Source of the DNA: Dasypus novemcinctus
Lineage: Eukaryota; Chordata; Mammalia; Cingulata; Dasypodidae
Assembly: GCF_030445035.2 (NCBI RefSeq)
Contig: NC_080675.1
Coordinates: forward strand, 68,030,544-68,094,543
Direction: 5' to 3'
Length of the DNA: 64,000 nt
Made by a program: the position numbers and the translations under genes. Position 1 is the first letter of the stretch; each line of letters opens with the position of its first letter. Under the pieces are notes generated by a model that worked only from the letters and a program-made list of their open reading frames with translations, had not been told where the DNA came from and searched no databases. Positions 12,051 through 24,209 of the stretch are shown one piece after another.

Positions 12051-12089
12051 ATATCCATAGTCTTTATATTATCTTTTACTGCAAGCAGG

Positions 12090-12544
12090 TGTTTTAGTTT
12101 TCTAGGTCGCTTAAAGCAAATACTATGAATAGTTTGGCTTGAACAGTAGAACTTTATTAGCTTACAGTTTTGAGGCCAAGAAAATGTTGAAATCAAGGCA
12201 TTATCAAGGCAATGCTTTTCTCCTCACAAATCAGCAGCCAGTGATCCTTGGTTTCTTTGTCACAGCAAAGCACATGGCGGCATCTGCTGATCTCTCCTTC
12301 CTCTTCCAAGATTGATTGATTTCAGCTTCTTGCTTCTGTGGCCTTTTCTCTCTTAGTCTGAATTTTATTCCATTTATAAACTACTCCAGTAATAGGATTA
12401 AGGCCAATCTGAATGAGGTGTGTCATACCTTAACTGAAATATTCTGATGAAAAGGTCCTACTTACAATGGGTTTATACCCACAAGAATGGATTAGCTTTA
12501 AAAATATGATTTTCTGGGGGTACATACAGTTTCAAACCACCACA
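12090..12544 (-). mobile_element. MaLR-type LTR (3' LTR of the element to 14152)
   Basis: Full LTR from TGTTTTAGTTTTC to ...CCACCACA, i.e. TGTGGTGG...AAACTAAAACA when read on the minus strand. The same family recurs at 20002, 22266, 24210 and 52271. Confidence 0.8.
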
Positions 12545-13943
12545 TTCCACCCTCTGGACCCCAAAAAGACTTGTTCTTTCCTTATGCAAAAATACATTCA
12601 TTCTATCACAATATCCCAAAAGCCTCAAGTCATTTCTCTAATAATTCTAAGTGCAAAGTCTCATCAAAATTGGTTATAAGTATGATCTGTCCAGGGACAC
12701 AATTTCCCTCTGTCTGTGGACCTATTAAACCTAGAGAACAGGTTATCTGCTTCCAATATATAAAGGAGAGACAGGTATAGGATAAACATTCTCATTCCTA
12801 AAGGGAGAAATTGGAAGGAAAGCAGGGATTGCAGGTCCCAAGCAATTCCAAAACCCAGCAGGGCATACTCCCTTATATTTCAAGGTCTGAGAGTCATCTA
12901 TGGAATGGTGTTTTGTCCTCTGGGCTTGATAGAGTGACAGCCCCAAGCCTTCCACATACTTTCTTGGGCCCATGCTCTCCCCAAACAGTAGGCAAAAGTG
13001 CCAATCTCTTCAAGCATCAGAATGGTGGCCAAGTTTTCTGCTATCCCTGGGGCATAGGGCCCACCCTTGTTAAACATTGGAGTGGCAGCCAGACCCTCTA
13101 CAATCCCTGGGGCATCTGAAAAAACTGGGGTGGCAGCATTCTTCCTGGACAATGGGGTGGAACACTAGCCCTCTCCAAGGGGCAGCACACATGGGTAAGT
13201 CCACTCTTCTTGGCCCAGACTTCACCTTCCATTATCCTGCCCTTCAAGTGATTTTTCTATCAATCTATCTCTTTTCGTCCAGGCTGGCAGTGGTTCTGTT
13301 CACACAGATCTCACAAAAAACCTTGTCAGTTTCACATGTAGCACACAGGGGTACACACCAAAGGACAGAAGAACTTTCCACAAACCTTCTGCATTTCCAA
13401 TACTGACCTGAATTGAAATAACTAACCATGTTCAGTTAAACTCTCCCACAGAGCTTGATTCTCTGGGGACTCATTTTTCAGAAACTCAGAATATTCCAAA
13501 CATCATTTCTGGTTTCTTTGTGCCCAGGAGTTCGGTTTTTGATTTATCCCTTTCCTCTTGCATTTTAATAAAACTGCAAGGGGAAACTAGGCTGCACTGT
13601 CCACACTTAGCTTGGAAATCTCCTCAGCTAAATATTCAAGCTCATGTCTTTCAAAGTCTGCCTTCCATCCAACATCAGAACTCAATATCACCAATTTCTC
13701 TGCCATTTTAAAATAAGGATTGCCATTCTTCTAAATAACAGTAACAGAATCATCATTTCCATCTAATGCCTCATGGGAAGTACCATTAGCATCCATATTT
13801 CTATCAACAGTTTCTTCTGAGAAATCTAGGCCTTTTCTATCAAGTACCTCACAATTCTTCCAGCCTCTACCCATTATCCAATTCCAAAGCTGTTTCCACA
13901 TTTTTGGTACTTGCAATAGCAGCACTTCACTCATACCAAAATC
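12545..13943 (-). mobile_element. MaLR internal region
   Basis: About 1.4 kb between two LTRs of the same family. The right end (CTTCCAGCCTCTACCCATTA, CAATTCCAAAGCTGTTTCC) resembles the antisense internal sequence next to the LTR in MST/THE1-like MaLR elements. No coding frame survives and no pol is recognisable, as usual for MaLR. Confidence 0.65.
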
Positions 13944-14152
13944 TGTTTTAGTTTCCTAGGCTGCTTAAAGCAATTGCCATTAAATTGTTTGGCTTGAATA
14001 ATGGGAATTTATTAGCTTACAGTTTTGAAGCCAAGAAAATGTCCAAATCAAGGCATCATCAAGGTGATGCTTTCTTCCTGAAGACTGGCTACTGGTGATC
14101 CATGGCTCTTTTGCCACATGGGAAGGTACATGGTGGCATCTGTTGGGGATGA
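13944..14152 (-). mobile_element. MaLR-type LTR, truncated 5' LTR
   Basis: It starts TGTTTTAGTTTCCTAGGCTG and matches the first ~210 bp of the LTR at 12090, then switches abruptly to L1 sequence at ~14153. Confidence 0.8.
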
Positions 14153-14310
14153 TGAATATTTCCATTATCTTAATTTCTGGTGATAGAGTCATGGGAATAT
14201 ATGTATATGTCAAAACTCACCAAATTATACACTTTAAATGTGCAGTTTGTTGTATGTCAATTACATCTCAAAAGAGCTTTTTAAAATATAAAAGAAAAAA
14301 TCATTTTTTA
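14153..14310 (+). repeat. L1M 3' end
   Basis: Contains ATACACTTTAAATGTGCAG and TATGTCAATTACATCTCAA followed by an A-rich end, the usual 3' terminus of L1M elements. Confidence 0.6.
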
Positions 14311-15340
14311 CTTTAAAAAGCTAGGATAGCTTTTGCTTCCTTTATTGAATCCCCACCAAGAATGTTATCTTGGAGAGACCACATTTGTATAACCAGCTTC
14401 AACCCTCTTATTTCAGTCTGGTATAATCTTCTTTATAGTAAAATTATATTTAAAGGAGAAACGTTGGGCACTCAGTTACATTATCTCAATACCATTTTAA
14501 ATCACTCAGGTTAAACTTATAGTTACCTAATTCTCAGACACTTTAAACATTTGTATAATGCCTGGTCAAGTCATATACAACTAAACATTTATCTTTCAAA
14601 CAGAAGTTTTAAAAATTATTTTCAACACTTTGACCAATTGAAGTTTCCCATCTCTATGAAATACTTTTGCCATTTCATTTGGGAAATGCTTACACTAAGT
14701 GAAAAAAAAATTTCCAGTTCCAGCTCTCAGAGCACATGTTAAAAAATAGTTTGTACTACTCACAAAACTCAAAGATCACAACTACCTGTTAGAGGCAAGA
14801 TTTAATGCACATCTTTTAAGAAAACAAACTTAATTTTAGAGTAGTTTTAGACTTATTTTTAAACAGTTGTGAATATAGTACAGAGAGTTCCCATAATACC
14901 TCTCACCCTATTTCCTCTCTTGTTAACATCTTACATTACATAGAACATTTGTCAAAATTAATGAGCCAATATTGAAACAGTATTATTTTTTATTAGGTAC
15001 ATAATTTAATGAAAGAATGCCCAAATTCCTTTAAACACAATATTTCAAATGATCATATTTTTGCCTGAAGTGCAGATTGGAAATAGTGTAAATTGTACCC
15101 CAATATTAAATATGAATTAAGCAAATTGAATGAAAAAAATTCTCCTGACTTAACTCCCTTCCACTCATTCACCTCTCCCATGTACTTGCCTGAAATTATT
15201 TCTATTTAAGATACCTAGTTAAATCTTCAACAGACAACAGGGGAGGAAAAGGTCTGCTGACAACAGGCCTGGGCAGGGCACTGTGTCCTCAGCACTATCC
15301 ACTTTCTGCTGGGATCCAGTCCATTTTCTATTCTGTTTTT
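14311..15340. other. Gene-free AT-rich interval with an L1M fragment
   Basis: Nothing coding is recognised. 14825-15000 (GAGAGTTCCCATAATACC, TCTTGTTAACATCTTAC) is antisense L1M 3' sequence. Confidence 0.45.
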
Positions 15341-15341
15341 T

Positions 15342-15757
15342 GTTTGTTTGTTTGTTTGTTTTTTATTTTTTATTTATTTCTCTCCCCCCCTCCCAGTTGT
15401 CTGCTCTGTGCCTATTCGCTGTGTGTTCTTCTGTGACCGCTTGTATCCTTATCAGCGGCACTAGGAATCTGTGTTTCTTTTGGTTGCATCATCTTGTTGT
15501 GTCAGCTCTCTGTGTGTGCAGTGCCATTCCTGGGCAGGCTGCACTTTCTTTCGCGCTGAGCAGCTCTCCTTATGGGGCACACTACTTGCGCGTGGGGCTC
15601 CCCTACGCAGGGGCACCCCTGCGTGGCAGGGCACTCTTTGCATGTATCAGCACTGCGCATGGGCCAGCTCCACACGGGTTAAGGAGGCCCGGGGTTTGAA
15701 CCGCAGACCTCCCATGTGGTAGGCGGACGCCCTATCCATTGGGCCAAATTCACTTCC
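15342..15757 (-). mobile_element. DAS-type SINE
   Basis: Antisense copy flanked by TTCTATTCTGTTTT and CTCTATTCTATTTT. The T-rich end holds a (TTTG)n run. Confidence 0.9.
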
Positions 15758-17590
15758 CTCTATTCTATTTTAATTCATCTACCTTGGATGAAGCAGCACC
15801 CAGTAGTTACTGTCCTTTGAGTGTGGAGAGAAAGTAGAAAACTGATTTCTTTTAGCAAGAAAGCCAATGGGAGGCTAGCCTACAATTCTGGAACACTTCA
15901 GGCACCAGGCTGAGCAGGCCTTCCTGGATGTCCACTTGGCATGTCCACATGTCTACAGCAGCTCACTTCCCTGAACCTCTTCTGTCACTGTGGCTGTAGC
16001 TACCAAAGAGGCATCATGGAGAGCAAGAAGTTTAGGGAAACTGGAGGCCAGAGACAAGGTGACAGTGAGACGTACGGTATGGCCATTATTGACATTGTTG
16101 GCTACTTGCTTTCAGCCATACCAGTTGTTAAGAACATTTTTATTGAGAGATACCCTGCTGGTTTGGGAGCATCATGGAATGATGAGGCTTACTGAAGTGG
16201 TCACAAGGATGACTGCCTTACACAATATAGCCAAAGAACTGCTGCCCATTGCCAAGTCTGTGAGGACCAGGTGAACTGTGGAGGTTTGTGTCAGTGCACA
16301 TATTCATACATACAGGAGAGTATAATAAAATTGCTTTCATTACTTTATAGTCACACCCTATATATAATTACATTAAAATTCACTGACTTCCAGTACCCAA
16401 TTTTAGAAGGCTCCAGCATTTTTAAAGCATGGCAAGAACTGATGGTCCTTAAGGTAAATTTCAGGATGGGTTAACCCTAACATTACTCACTGCCTGGTAC
16501 AATCACTGCCTAGTACAAGCACTAAGTTCTATTTAGTCCTGTCTGAGAGGAAAGGACTTCATCCATGAGTACTGTCATTCAATATCTTAACAGGGAACAA
16601 AGGATTCCCTTGAAGGTTTTGGTACTCTCTGTTCCCTGGAAGGGTTTCTGCTTGGTAGGGGCAGAGGACAGTGAGTGGTCCAAGGTGGATTAATGGTTTC
16701 TACATGAGCCAACAGGAATCCTGCCCAAAAACCAGAAGTTAAGAGCTGCTGTCAGCCACCAGTCTCCATCAAAGCATGGCAGCACAGCCCTGCCCCCTCT
16801 TTCCCTTCCTCAATCTAAAGCCCAGCACAGTAAAAGTTCTAATGGAGAGGAAAGAGGGGAGGTTGACATGGTTGAAGGTGAAGCTACTCCCCAAAGGCCT
16901 GACAGTATAGTTAGAGTGAGGAATATGATTCCACTTGGGAATTGAATTGGCACTATTTTAAGTAAGAATGGAACATCTTGGGAAAATCTGCAATGCATAC
17001 TGTGAAACTATAACTCAAGAATATGGAAGCCACACCAAAATGCAGGTGCATTACCCTATTAAAAATCTAGATGGATATTTTGCTTCTCAAGCTCCACTTA
17101 AACCTTTTTAAAAACTGTTTAGTATAGTGCACATGTTAAGCAGACTTTAAAGAAGACTACATCTTACATGGGTTAAGCAATCATTTACAACCATCTTCAC
17201 AGACCATGATTAATGCAGGGGTTTTCTGTGATATCTGAGGTTAAACATAGAACCCAATTGTGTGTTTCACTCAACACATAACCATTCAAACTGCATATAT
17301 ATCTATAGGTTTGTGTAAAAGTCCTGATATACCTATATTGGACCTTTCAGAGAAGGTGCATAGGGCCACTGGCTCAGCCTATATATTCCACCAGGGACAA
17401 AAGCAGCAACTTTTCTATTTCAGTAAAATTATGGGCAGAAATTATATGATGTAAAATAGAGACCCTTCCATAAAACCTAAGATTTAGAAGAAGGGAAGAC
17501 AAAAAAAAAAAAACAAAAAAAACTAATAGTCAAAATAATTCCACATTCGTCTTGAACTCTGTGAAACCACGAGATGAACTGTAGTGCCTA
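15758..17590. other. Interval without recognised gene
   Basis: Two overlapping short open frames occur at 15941-16195 and 15990-16274 on the plus strand; neither matches a protein family I know and neither has splice support. Because the SLC25A15 retrocopy begins immediately to the right on the minus strand, part of this interval could be its 3'UTR; this was not testable by eye. Confidence 0.3.
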
Positions 17591-17599
17591 AATACCTAT

Positions 17600-18445
17600 G
17601 TACTTGGATCCAGGTTCACCAGGACACTTTAGCAAGCTGGCTCATCATCAACCTCCTGCTGTACTCATACGCCAAAAACAGTGTCCCATTGGCAGAGAAT
17701 GTGTGAATCATGGTAGGCTTCAGTCCAGAATATAAGGTTGTTATTCTTTCATTTTTCATAACAGCCATGGATAAACCCGAATTCTGGATTTGATAAGACC
17801 CACTGGGTATGCAGCCAGCCAGAGGCAAATTCCACCACTTAACATCAAAGGGACAGGCCCTAGTTCATTGATATAAAAAATGATCAGTTCAACATATAGT
17901 CACTGAAGAAGAAATAGCCTGGTATTTTTCAAGGCAAAGTCCTGGAGAGTCCATGGTAGAAACCCAAGGGGCATCTTTTCTAAGGATGCTCTGCGCGACA
18001 GACCAAACTGTATTATGGCTTTTGTCTCCATTTCATACATGGTCTGTAGGCAGCACTTCAGGAGCTCAGTGGGACAACGCATCAGTTCAGCAAAGGCAGA
18101 GGTGAAGGAGCCAGTGGTGGTAGCTCACTCAGCTTTGCCTGCTTGTCTGGTCCAACCACCTTCCTCATGACTTGCTGGCAGAAGTTGTAGCACATGAAGA
18201 GGTTGGAGTTCTCAGCAATGTCGGTGATCAGCCCTGGGCTGGTCCCCTTGTAGAAACCCCAGAAGCCCGCCTGGGAGTAGGCCTGAGGCAACAGTCAATA
18301 GCCCCCTGTATAGGTCAGGGAACATCTGCATCTTCACTTTCATCGTGTTGAACGACTGCCCATTCAGCACTCATGCTGTGTCCCCTGAGGCCCCCACTGT
18401 GAGGCTGAAGGCAACCTGGATAGCAGGATGTGAGTTCTTGTTTGC
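17600..18445 (-). pseudogene. SLC25A15: SLC25A15 (mitochondrial ornithine carrier ORC1) processed pseudogene
   Basis: Intronless, minus-strand. Blocks in order match the ornithine transporter from N- to C-terminus. These are PAIQ and MKVKMQMFPDLY (18310-18440), [14 protein letters not shown] and [17 protein letters not shown] (18160-18270), [18 protein letters not shown] (18015-18080), then [11 protein letters not shown] and [13 protein letters not shown] (17630-17740). The functional protein is a six-helix inner-membrane exchanger of ornithine and citrulline for the urea cycle. Here a TGA follows GDTA, several deletions and frameshifts separate the blocks, and the final residues are out of frame. 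The carrier signature P-x-D of repeat 1 reads S-x-N. No function is expected. Confidence 0.85.
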
Positions 18446-18589
18446 TCACTAGTCTGTTGGTTTCCTGGGAAGAGAACTCTCTGGAGCTTATGATGGACAC
18501 CTCACCTCCAACTTGCCAAATGCTGGGTGCCGGCCGCCCACTCTCCTGCCTCCTCTCAGTTCAATATGATATATATATATATATATATA

Positions 18590-19017
18590 TTTTTTTTTTT
18601 TAAAGATTTATTTATTTATTTATTTATCCCCCTTCCCCTCCTCCTGCCCTGCTGTTTTTTGTTGTCTGTGTTGTCTTCTCATTTTTTCTCCTCTAGGATT
18701 CACTGGGATTCGATCCTGGAGACCTCTTATGGGGAGAGAGGTTCCCTGTCAATTGCACCACCTCAATTCCTGGTTTCTGCTGTTCTTCACCTTGATTTTC
18801 CCCTTGTCTCTTCTTTGCTGCATCATCATCTTGCTGCGTGACTCACTTGCACGGGCACTGGTTCACTATGCAGGTACTTGCTCACCACGCGGGCACTGGC
18901 TTACCGCGCGGGCATGCTTTCTCTTCTTCTTTTTCACCAGGAGGGCCCAGGGATCAAACACAGCTCCTCCCATATGGTAGGCAGAAGCTCTATCACTTGA
19001 GCCGCATCCGTTTCCCT
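18590..19017 (-). mobile_element. DAS-related SINE with a second tRNA-like module
   Basis: Antisense, with the tRNA-like head at the right end (18930-19017) and a T-rich tail after a (TA)n run at the left. Unlike ordinary DAS copies it carries a second tRNA-like module at 18694-18770, with A-box-like TGGTGCAATTG and B-box-like GATCGAATCCC on the minus strand. The copy at 61972-62422 has the same layout. Confidence 0.8.
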
Positions 19018-20001
19018 ATATTATTAACTAAAGTCCATACTTTCTTTAGATAACATTGTTTTTTACTTAATGTCATTTTTCTGTTCCAAGATCCTATCCA
19101 ACATACAACATTACATTTAGTCATCATGTTTCCTTCAGGTCCTCTAGATTGTGACTGTTTCTCAGACTTTTGACAGTTTTCAGGAGTACTAGTCAAGTAT
19201 TTTATAGAATGCCTTTCAATTACAGTTTACCAGATATTTTTCTTATGATTAGACTGGGGTTATCAATTTGGGGGAAGAAGACCACAGAGGTAAAGGACCA
19301 TTCTCATCATGTCATGTCAAGGGTACATGCAATAAAAAGGATGTATCACTGATGATGTTAACCTTAATCACCCAGCTGAGGTAGTGTTTGTGAGCATTCT
19401 CCACTGTAAATTTACTCTTTTTCCCTTTTTTGTACTATACACTTTGGAAGAAAATCATATGTGCAGCATACACTTAAGGAGTATATGTTTATATACGAAA
19501 CCATGCATATACACACATCTGTCAATATTTTCCTATGTATCCATCTTTGTCTATATTAAGCTAAACACGAGTTCATACTGATGTCTCCAACTTTAATCCA
19601 GTACCACACAGATCATTCCTCCCTTCCCTCTTTGCTTGTCCTGTAACCTCCCATTGCAACAGTGAGAAACCTGGCTTTTACCATCTACCATTAAGATGTA
19701 AGGGTCTTTATTTGGATAGTCAGGTGTGGCAAGGACAAATGCCACTAGAGATATATGAAAGGGAGGTTTATTAGTATGCATGGATCCTAGAACAGAGAGG
19801 GGTAGTATGCCTCACAAGGTCACACAGGAAAACACAGTAAGAGGATAGGTTCAACCAAGCAGGCATAGAACAAAAGGTTAGACATGGGGACTATGCCTTT
19901 ATAAATATTGTATGAGTGAAGCTGTAGTGGTTGATAAGGCAAGAGTGGGGATTGGGGAGTTTGTATTTGACTTTAACAGGAACAAAAACCTGAGTAGGAT
20001 G
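19018..20001. other. Gene-free interval, possible LTR at 19590-19990
   Basis: 19018-19590 has old L1-like T-rich text. 19590-19990 has LTR-like composition but no family was assigned. Confidence 0.3.
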
Positions 20002-20878
20002 GTATGGTAGCTTGGTGGTGTGTATCCATAAAAATGTGTTCTTCAATTTAATCCATTCCTGTGGGTGTGAACCCATTTTAAGTAGGAACTTTTTTTTTTT
20101 TTTTAAAGATTTATTTATTTATTTAATTTCCCCCCCTCCCCTGGTTGTCTGTTCTTGGTGTCTATTTGTTGTGTCTTGTTTCTTTGTCTGCTTTTGTTTC
20201 TTTGTCCGCTTCTGTTGTCGTCAGCGGCACAGGAAGTGTGGGCGGCGCCATTCCTGGGCAGGCTGTACTTTCTTTTCACGCTGGGCGGCTTTCCTCACGG
20301 GTGCACTCCTTGCGCGTGGGGGCTCCCCCACGCGGGGGACACCCTTGTGTGGCACGGCACTCCTTGCGCGCATCAGCACTGCGCATGGCCAGCTCCACAC
20401 GGGTCGAGGAGGCCCGGGGTTTGAACCGCGGACCTCCCATATGGTAGACGGACGCCCTAACCACTGGGCCAAAGTCCGTTTCCCTAAGTAGGAACTTTTG
20501 ATGCCCTTACTTCACTTAAGATGTGTCCCACCTCAATCAGGGTGGGCCTTAATCCTGTTACTGGAGTCCTTTATAAGAGAAATAAATTCAGACACACAGA
20601 GAAAAAGCCATCGAAACAAAAAGCTGAAATTCAAAAGAAGCTGGAAGAGAACTGAGAGGCCAGGAGAGTCTGTCATGTGCATTGCCATGTGACAGAGGTA
20701 CCAAGGACCAAGGATCTCAGGCAATCAGCCCCAGAATGCCTGTCTTTGGGGAGAAAGTATTGCTTTTATGATGCCTAGATGTGGACTTTCTCTTAGCCTC
20801 AAAACCATAAGAATGATCATTGTTTATACCAACCCACTGCATGATATTTGCTTGAGCAGCCAAGGAAACTAAAATGTA
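20002..20878 (+). mobile_element. MaLR-type LTR interrupted by a DAS SINE
   Basis: It shows AATCCATTCCTGTGGGTGTG, GGGTGGGCCTTAATCC and ...CAAGGAAACTAAAA, the family landmarks in sense order, split by the SINE at 20095-20484. Confidence 0.75.
20095..20484 (-). mobile_element. DAS-type SINE
   Basis: Antisense copy with duplication TAAGTAGGAACTTTT at about 20080-20094 and 20485-20499. It lacks the AGAGCTGACACAAC segment present in most copies, as do those at 24889 and 59450, defining a shorter subfamily. Confidence 0.92.
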
Positions 20879-20919
20879 AGTTTCACTCTTTGTTCTAAGA
20901 AGTTCTGTATGTTTTGGTA

Positions 20920-21790
20920 AGTGCATGTGTCCACCATTATAGTATCATACAGAAAATTTCACCACTGTAAAATATCCTTTGTTCTTCAATTTTTCAGTGA
21001 CACCCCCCTCCAAACCCTTGGCCATCACAAATCTGTTTACCATCTCTCTAGTTTTGTCTTTTCAGAATATTAAATAAATAGGATCATACAGTGTATAGAA
21101 TTCTCATGCTGGCTTCTTCCTCTTATCGGTATGCATTTAAGATTCATCCATGTTTTTTTGTGTAGTATCTTGATAATGCACTTCTTATTGCCAAGTAGTA
21201 TTTCATTGCATGGATAAATCATAATTTATTTATCCACTTATCTATTGAAGAACAAACTTCCAGTTTGGGACAGATATGTATAAAGTTGCTAAAATGTTCC
21301 TGTGCAGGGAAGCGGATTTGGCCCAACGGATAGGGCATCCACCTACTATGTGGGAGGTCCATGGTTCAAACCCTGGGCCTCCTTGACCTGTGTGGAGCTG
21401 GCCCATGCGCAGTGCTGATGTGCACAAGGAGTGTCCTGCCACCCAGGGGTGTTCCCCACGTAGGGGAGCCCCACGCGCAAGGAGTGCACCCTGTAAGGAG
21501 AGCCGCCCAGCATGAAAAAAAGTGCAGCCTGTCCAGGAGTGGCACCGCACTCATGGAGAGCTGACACAGCAAGATGATGCAACAAAAATGAGACACAGAT
21601 TCCGGGTTCTGCTGACACAAGCGGACACAGAAGAACACACAGCGAATGGACACACAGAGCAGACAACTGGGGGTGGGGGTGGGGCAGGAAGGGGAGAGAA
21701 ATAAATACAAAATAAATCTTAAAAAAAAAAGGTTCCTGTGCAGATTTTGATGTGAATACACATTTTCAAGTCAATTGGTAAGTACCTAAG
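20920..21790 (-). repeat. Old L1M 3' region, antisense, interrupted by a SINE
   Basis: Text such as AATCTGTTTACCATCTCTC, AAATAGGATCATACAG and GATTCATCCATG is antisense L1M 3' sequence. It resumes after the SINE at 21307. Confidence 0.55.
21307..21730 (+). mobile_element. DAS-type SINE
   Basis: Sense copy with duplication GTTCCTGTGCAG on both sides. Confidence 0.93.
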
Positions 21791-22265
21791 AGCACAACCT
21801 ACATTTTAGAATATTTACACAGTATTAAAATATTGCTCTTAGAATTTTTAAAGGGAGAGCAGTAAAGATAGAATTTTTCTTAATATTGTTATTACCCCTG
21901 CTCACATTTGAAAAATTGGATAGTAGTTTAATTTTCTTTCATGTTTCCTGCATATCTGACAACTGCTGACATTTGCCTCGTGGAGAGCTAAAGTGTTTCT
22001 TTGCTCATCTCTCATGGCTGCAACATCCAATTCTCACCACCTATCCAGTCTTCAGCTTGTAAAGTTGCTAAGTATGATGGGGTTTTGAGGGAGTCCTAAG
22101 ACCATTTAGCGTCTCCAAAATTACCATCAGTTTCTTCATCTAGGATATTGGATAGATGCTTACTATCTCATTTCCCTTACCAATGAGCTTCCTGAGAAAT
22201 AGCTTCATGGTTCAGTTGCCTTTGTCCTAAGATAAATGAACCAACCAGGAAACTGTAAAAGTGTT
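21791..22265. other. Gene-free interval
   Basis: AT-rich; no feature recognised. Confidence 0.3.
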
Positions 22266-22741
22266 TGTGATGGTTTGAGGTTTTATGGACCAGAAAAGTA
22301 TGTTCTTAGAGTTAATCCATTCCTGTGAATGCAGACCTATGGTACGTGGGACCTTTTGGTTAGATTATTTCAGTGAAGACATGATCCAGGGTGGGTCTTA
22401 ATCCTATTACTGAGGGCCTTTATGAACAGGATGAATATGGAGAGAGAGAATGAGAAAAAAAACTGACACAGAAGTTGACACAGAAAGCCACGGAAGTCAG
22501 AAGCTGAAAACAACAAAACCCAGAAGAGAAGGGTGATAACAGCAGATGCTGCCATGTGCCTTGCCATGTAACAGAGGAGTTCAAAATTGCTGGCATCCAA
22601 TTTTCAGGAAGAAAGTATTTCCTGATGATGCCTTGATTTGGACATTTTATGGCCTCAGAACCGTACACCTGTAAGCTAATAAATCCCCATTGTAAAAGCC
22701 AGCCCATTTCTGGGATATTGCATTTTGGCAGCCCAGCAGAA
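22266..22741 (+). mobile_element. MaLR-type LTR
   Basis: Uninterrupted sense copy from TGTGATGGTTTGAGG to CAGCCCAGCAGAATAG. It has the block GGTGGGTCTTAATCCTATTA and the 3' region AGCTAATAAATCCCCATTG, which holds an AATAAA poly(A) signal, as expected for an LTR. Confidence 0.75.
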
Positions 22742-22764
22742 TAGAATGGCAGCCACTCGACTTT

Positions 22765-22990
22765 TTTTTTTAGCAGTTTTATTGAGATATATACACATAC
22801 TATGCAATATCAATGGCTTTTAGTATAATCACAATTTTGTCTCTTCACCACTACTTCTTTTCTGTTTCCCTGAATCTCTCTCAAATCAATTTAAATGTTA
22901 TGGTCTGTAGTATACTTGTCAATCCCACTTCAGATATTAATCTATATGGTTATCATAATGAGGTGCTGAAGTTATTTTTTAAGTGCTTAC
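22765..22990 (-). repeat. Old L1 3' region, antisense
   Basis: AGCAGTTTTATTGAGATATA followed by ATCAATGGCTTTTAGTATAA, standard L1ME-type antisense text. The same text recurs at 62930-62998. Confidence 0.55.
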
Positions 22991-23229
22991 TACAAGTTGG
23001 GTGAAGTGAAGTTCAATTTTCCCAGTAGCATCCACCAGCAGGCCAAGCTTCAGCCTTTTTCATAAGCAGTTTCCTCAAAATTTCTACTGTACCCTTAACT
23101 ATCCATCAGCCTACATAAAAAGCTTCTTGGGATTTTCCTATGATCAGTCAACTCAGAAACAAAATTCATTATCCTAATATGTTAATGGCTCTCATGTTAC
23201 ATAGGCACCAACATAAAGTGGACTGCTGT

Positions 23230-23790
23230 GGCAATACAGCCTCATTTGGGGATGGGTCTGAAGGAAAGTAGAGATGAGAAATATGCTCAAAGGGAAGAAT
23301 CTTTGTTTGGAAGGCAAAATATCCCGACTCAAGGATCTCTATCAAATAATGGACTTTTGCAAGATGATCCATCTGAGAAGGAAGAGAGAATTGATGTCAG
23401 GGAAGAGTTATTAAGATGTATGTCTCAGAAAATGAGGAAAAGATTTGTGTTTCATATGATTATGAAAAGCCCCCAGTGAGAGAGCTTTTCAATATTAAGG
23501 TGGAAAGAGATGATTTGACCTCTGCTAGTGAGTCTTTCTCTAGCCTTCCTTATGATTACACAGTAGAATCTTGAGAAGTAAAATCTTGAGCAAAATGGTC
23601 ATGGCAAAAGAAAGACTATGCATGGACTCAACAACATGCATTTCCCCCCACCAAGGCTGATCTGGTTACTGCTACTGCTAAGGTTTCAATTAATAGGACC
23701 ATTGGCTCTGGTGCTCTTGATATATCATTCTCCTGGGTGACCAGTCACCCACTTGGCAGAATATTAATTAGATACATTGTCCCAAGTTGT
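23230..23790 (+). pseudogene. ERVL-type pol remnant (integrase-proximal region)
   Basis: A degenerate frame at 23228-23479 is followed by sequence corresponding to the ERVL segment that spans the end of RNase H and the zinc-binding start of integrase (CAACATGCATTTCC, ACCAAGGCTGATCTGG, GACCAGTCACCCACTTGGCA). Frameshifts and stops are frequent. It is a fossil without coding capacity. Assignment of the first half is weak. Confidence 0.45.
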
Positions 23791-24209
23791 AGAAATTGCT
23801 GCTTCCTGGTGTCTTTTCTCTTCTTCTTCCATAAGAATTGAATTGTCCTTTGGTCATTTGGCAATTTAGAATAAATATCCTGCAATTAGGTGTGCACATG
23901 TGACTTAGATTTGGCCAATGGGATGGAAATAACTGTTTCTGGAAGCCTTAAACGTAGCATGTATTCGTCTTTTGTTCTCTTATTTCTTTTGTCCCTTCTT
24001 CCATCCTGGTACCTGCAACACATTTTTCACATCTTGGACCATGAGTTGAGGTCATGCTTAATGGACCTGGATCCCTTACATTGTGAGTGTCAAGTCAGAT
24101 TTGAACTGCTTTTCTTTTGGAAATTCATGCCACTGAGTAAGAGGAAAAGAATGGAGTTTTGGTGTTGGTTAGGATAACTAATACTAACAACCACAAGTAA
24201 ATACTACTG
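23791..24209. repeat. Old interspersed repeat, family not assigned
   Basis: TGTGACTTAGATTTGGCC and AATGGGATGGAAATAAC resemble an ancient mammalian repeat in the region 23880-24100. Not named. Confidence 0.3.

Noticed and set aside
20411-20470. tRNA gene-like sequence (also in every other DAS and small SINE)
   Set aside because: These are SINE heads with diverged arms and retroposon tails, not tRNA genes.
23890-24177. 95-codon open frame
   Set aside because: Lies in an old interspersed repeat, with no family match or splice signal context.
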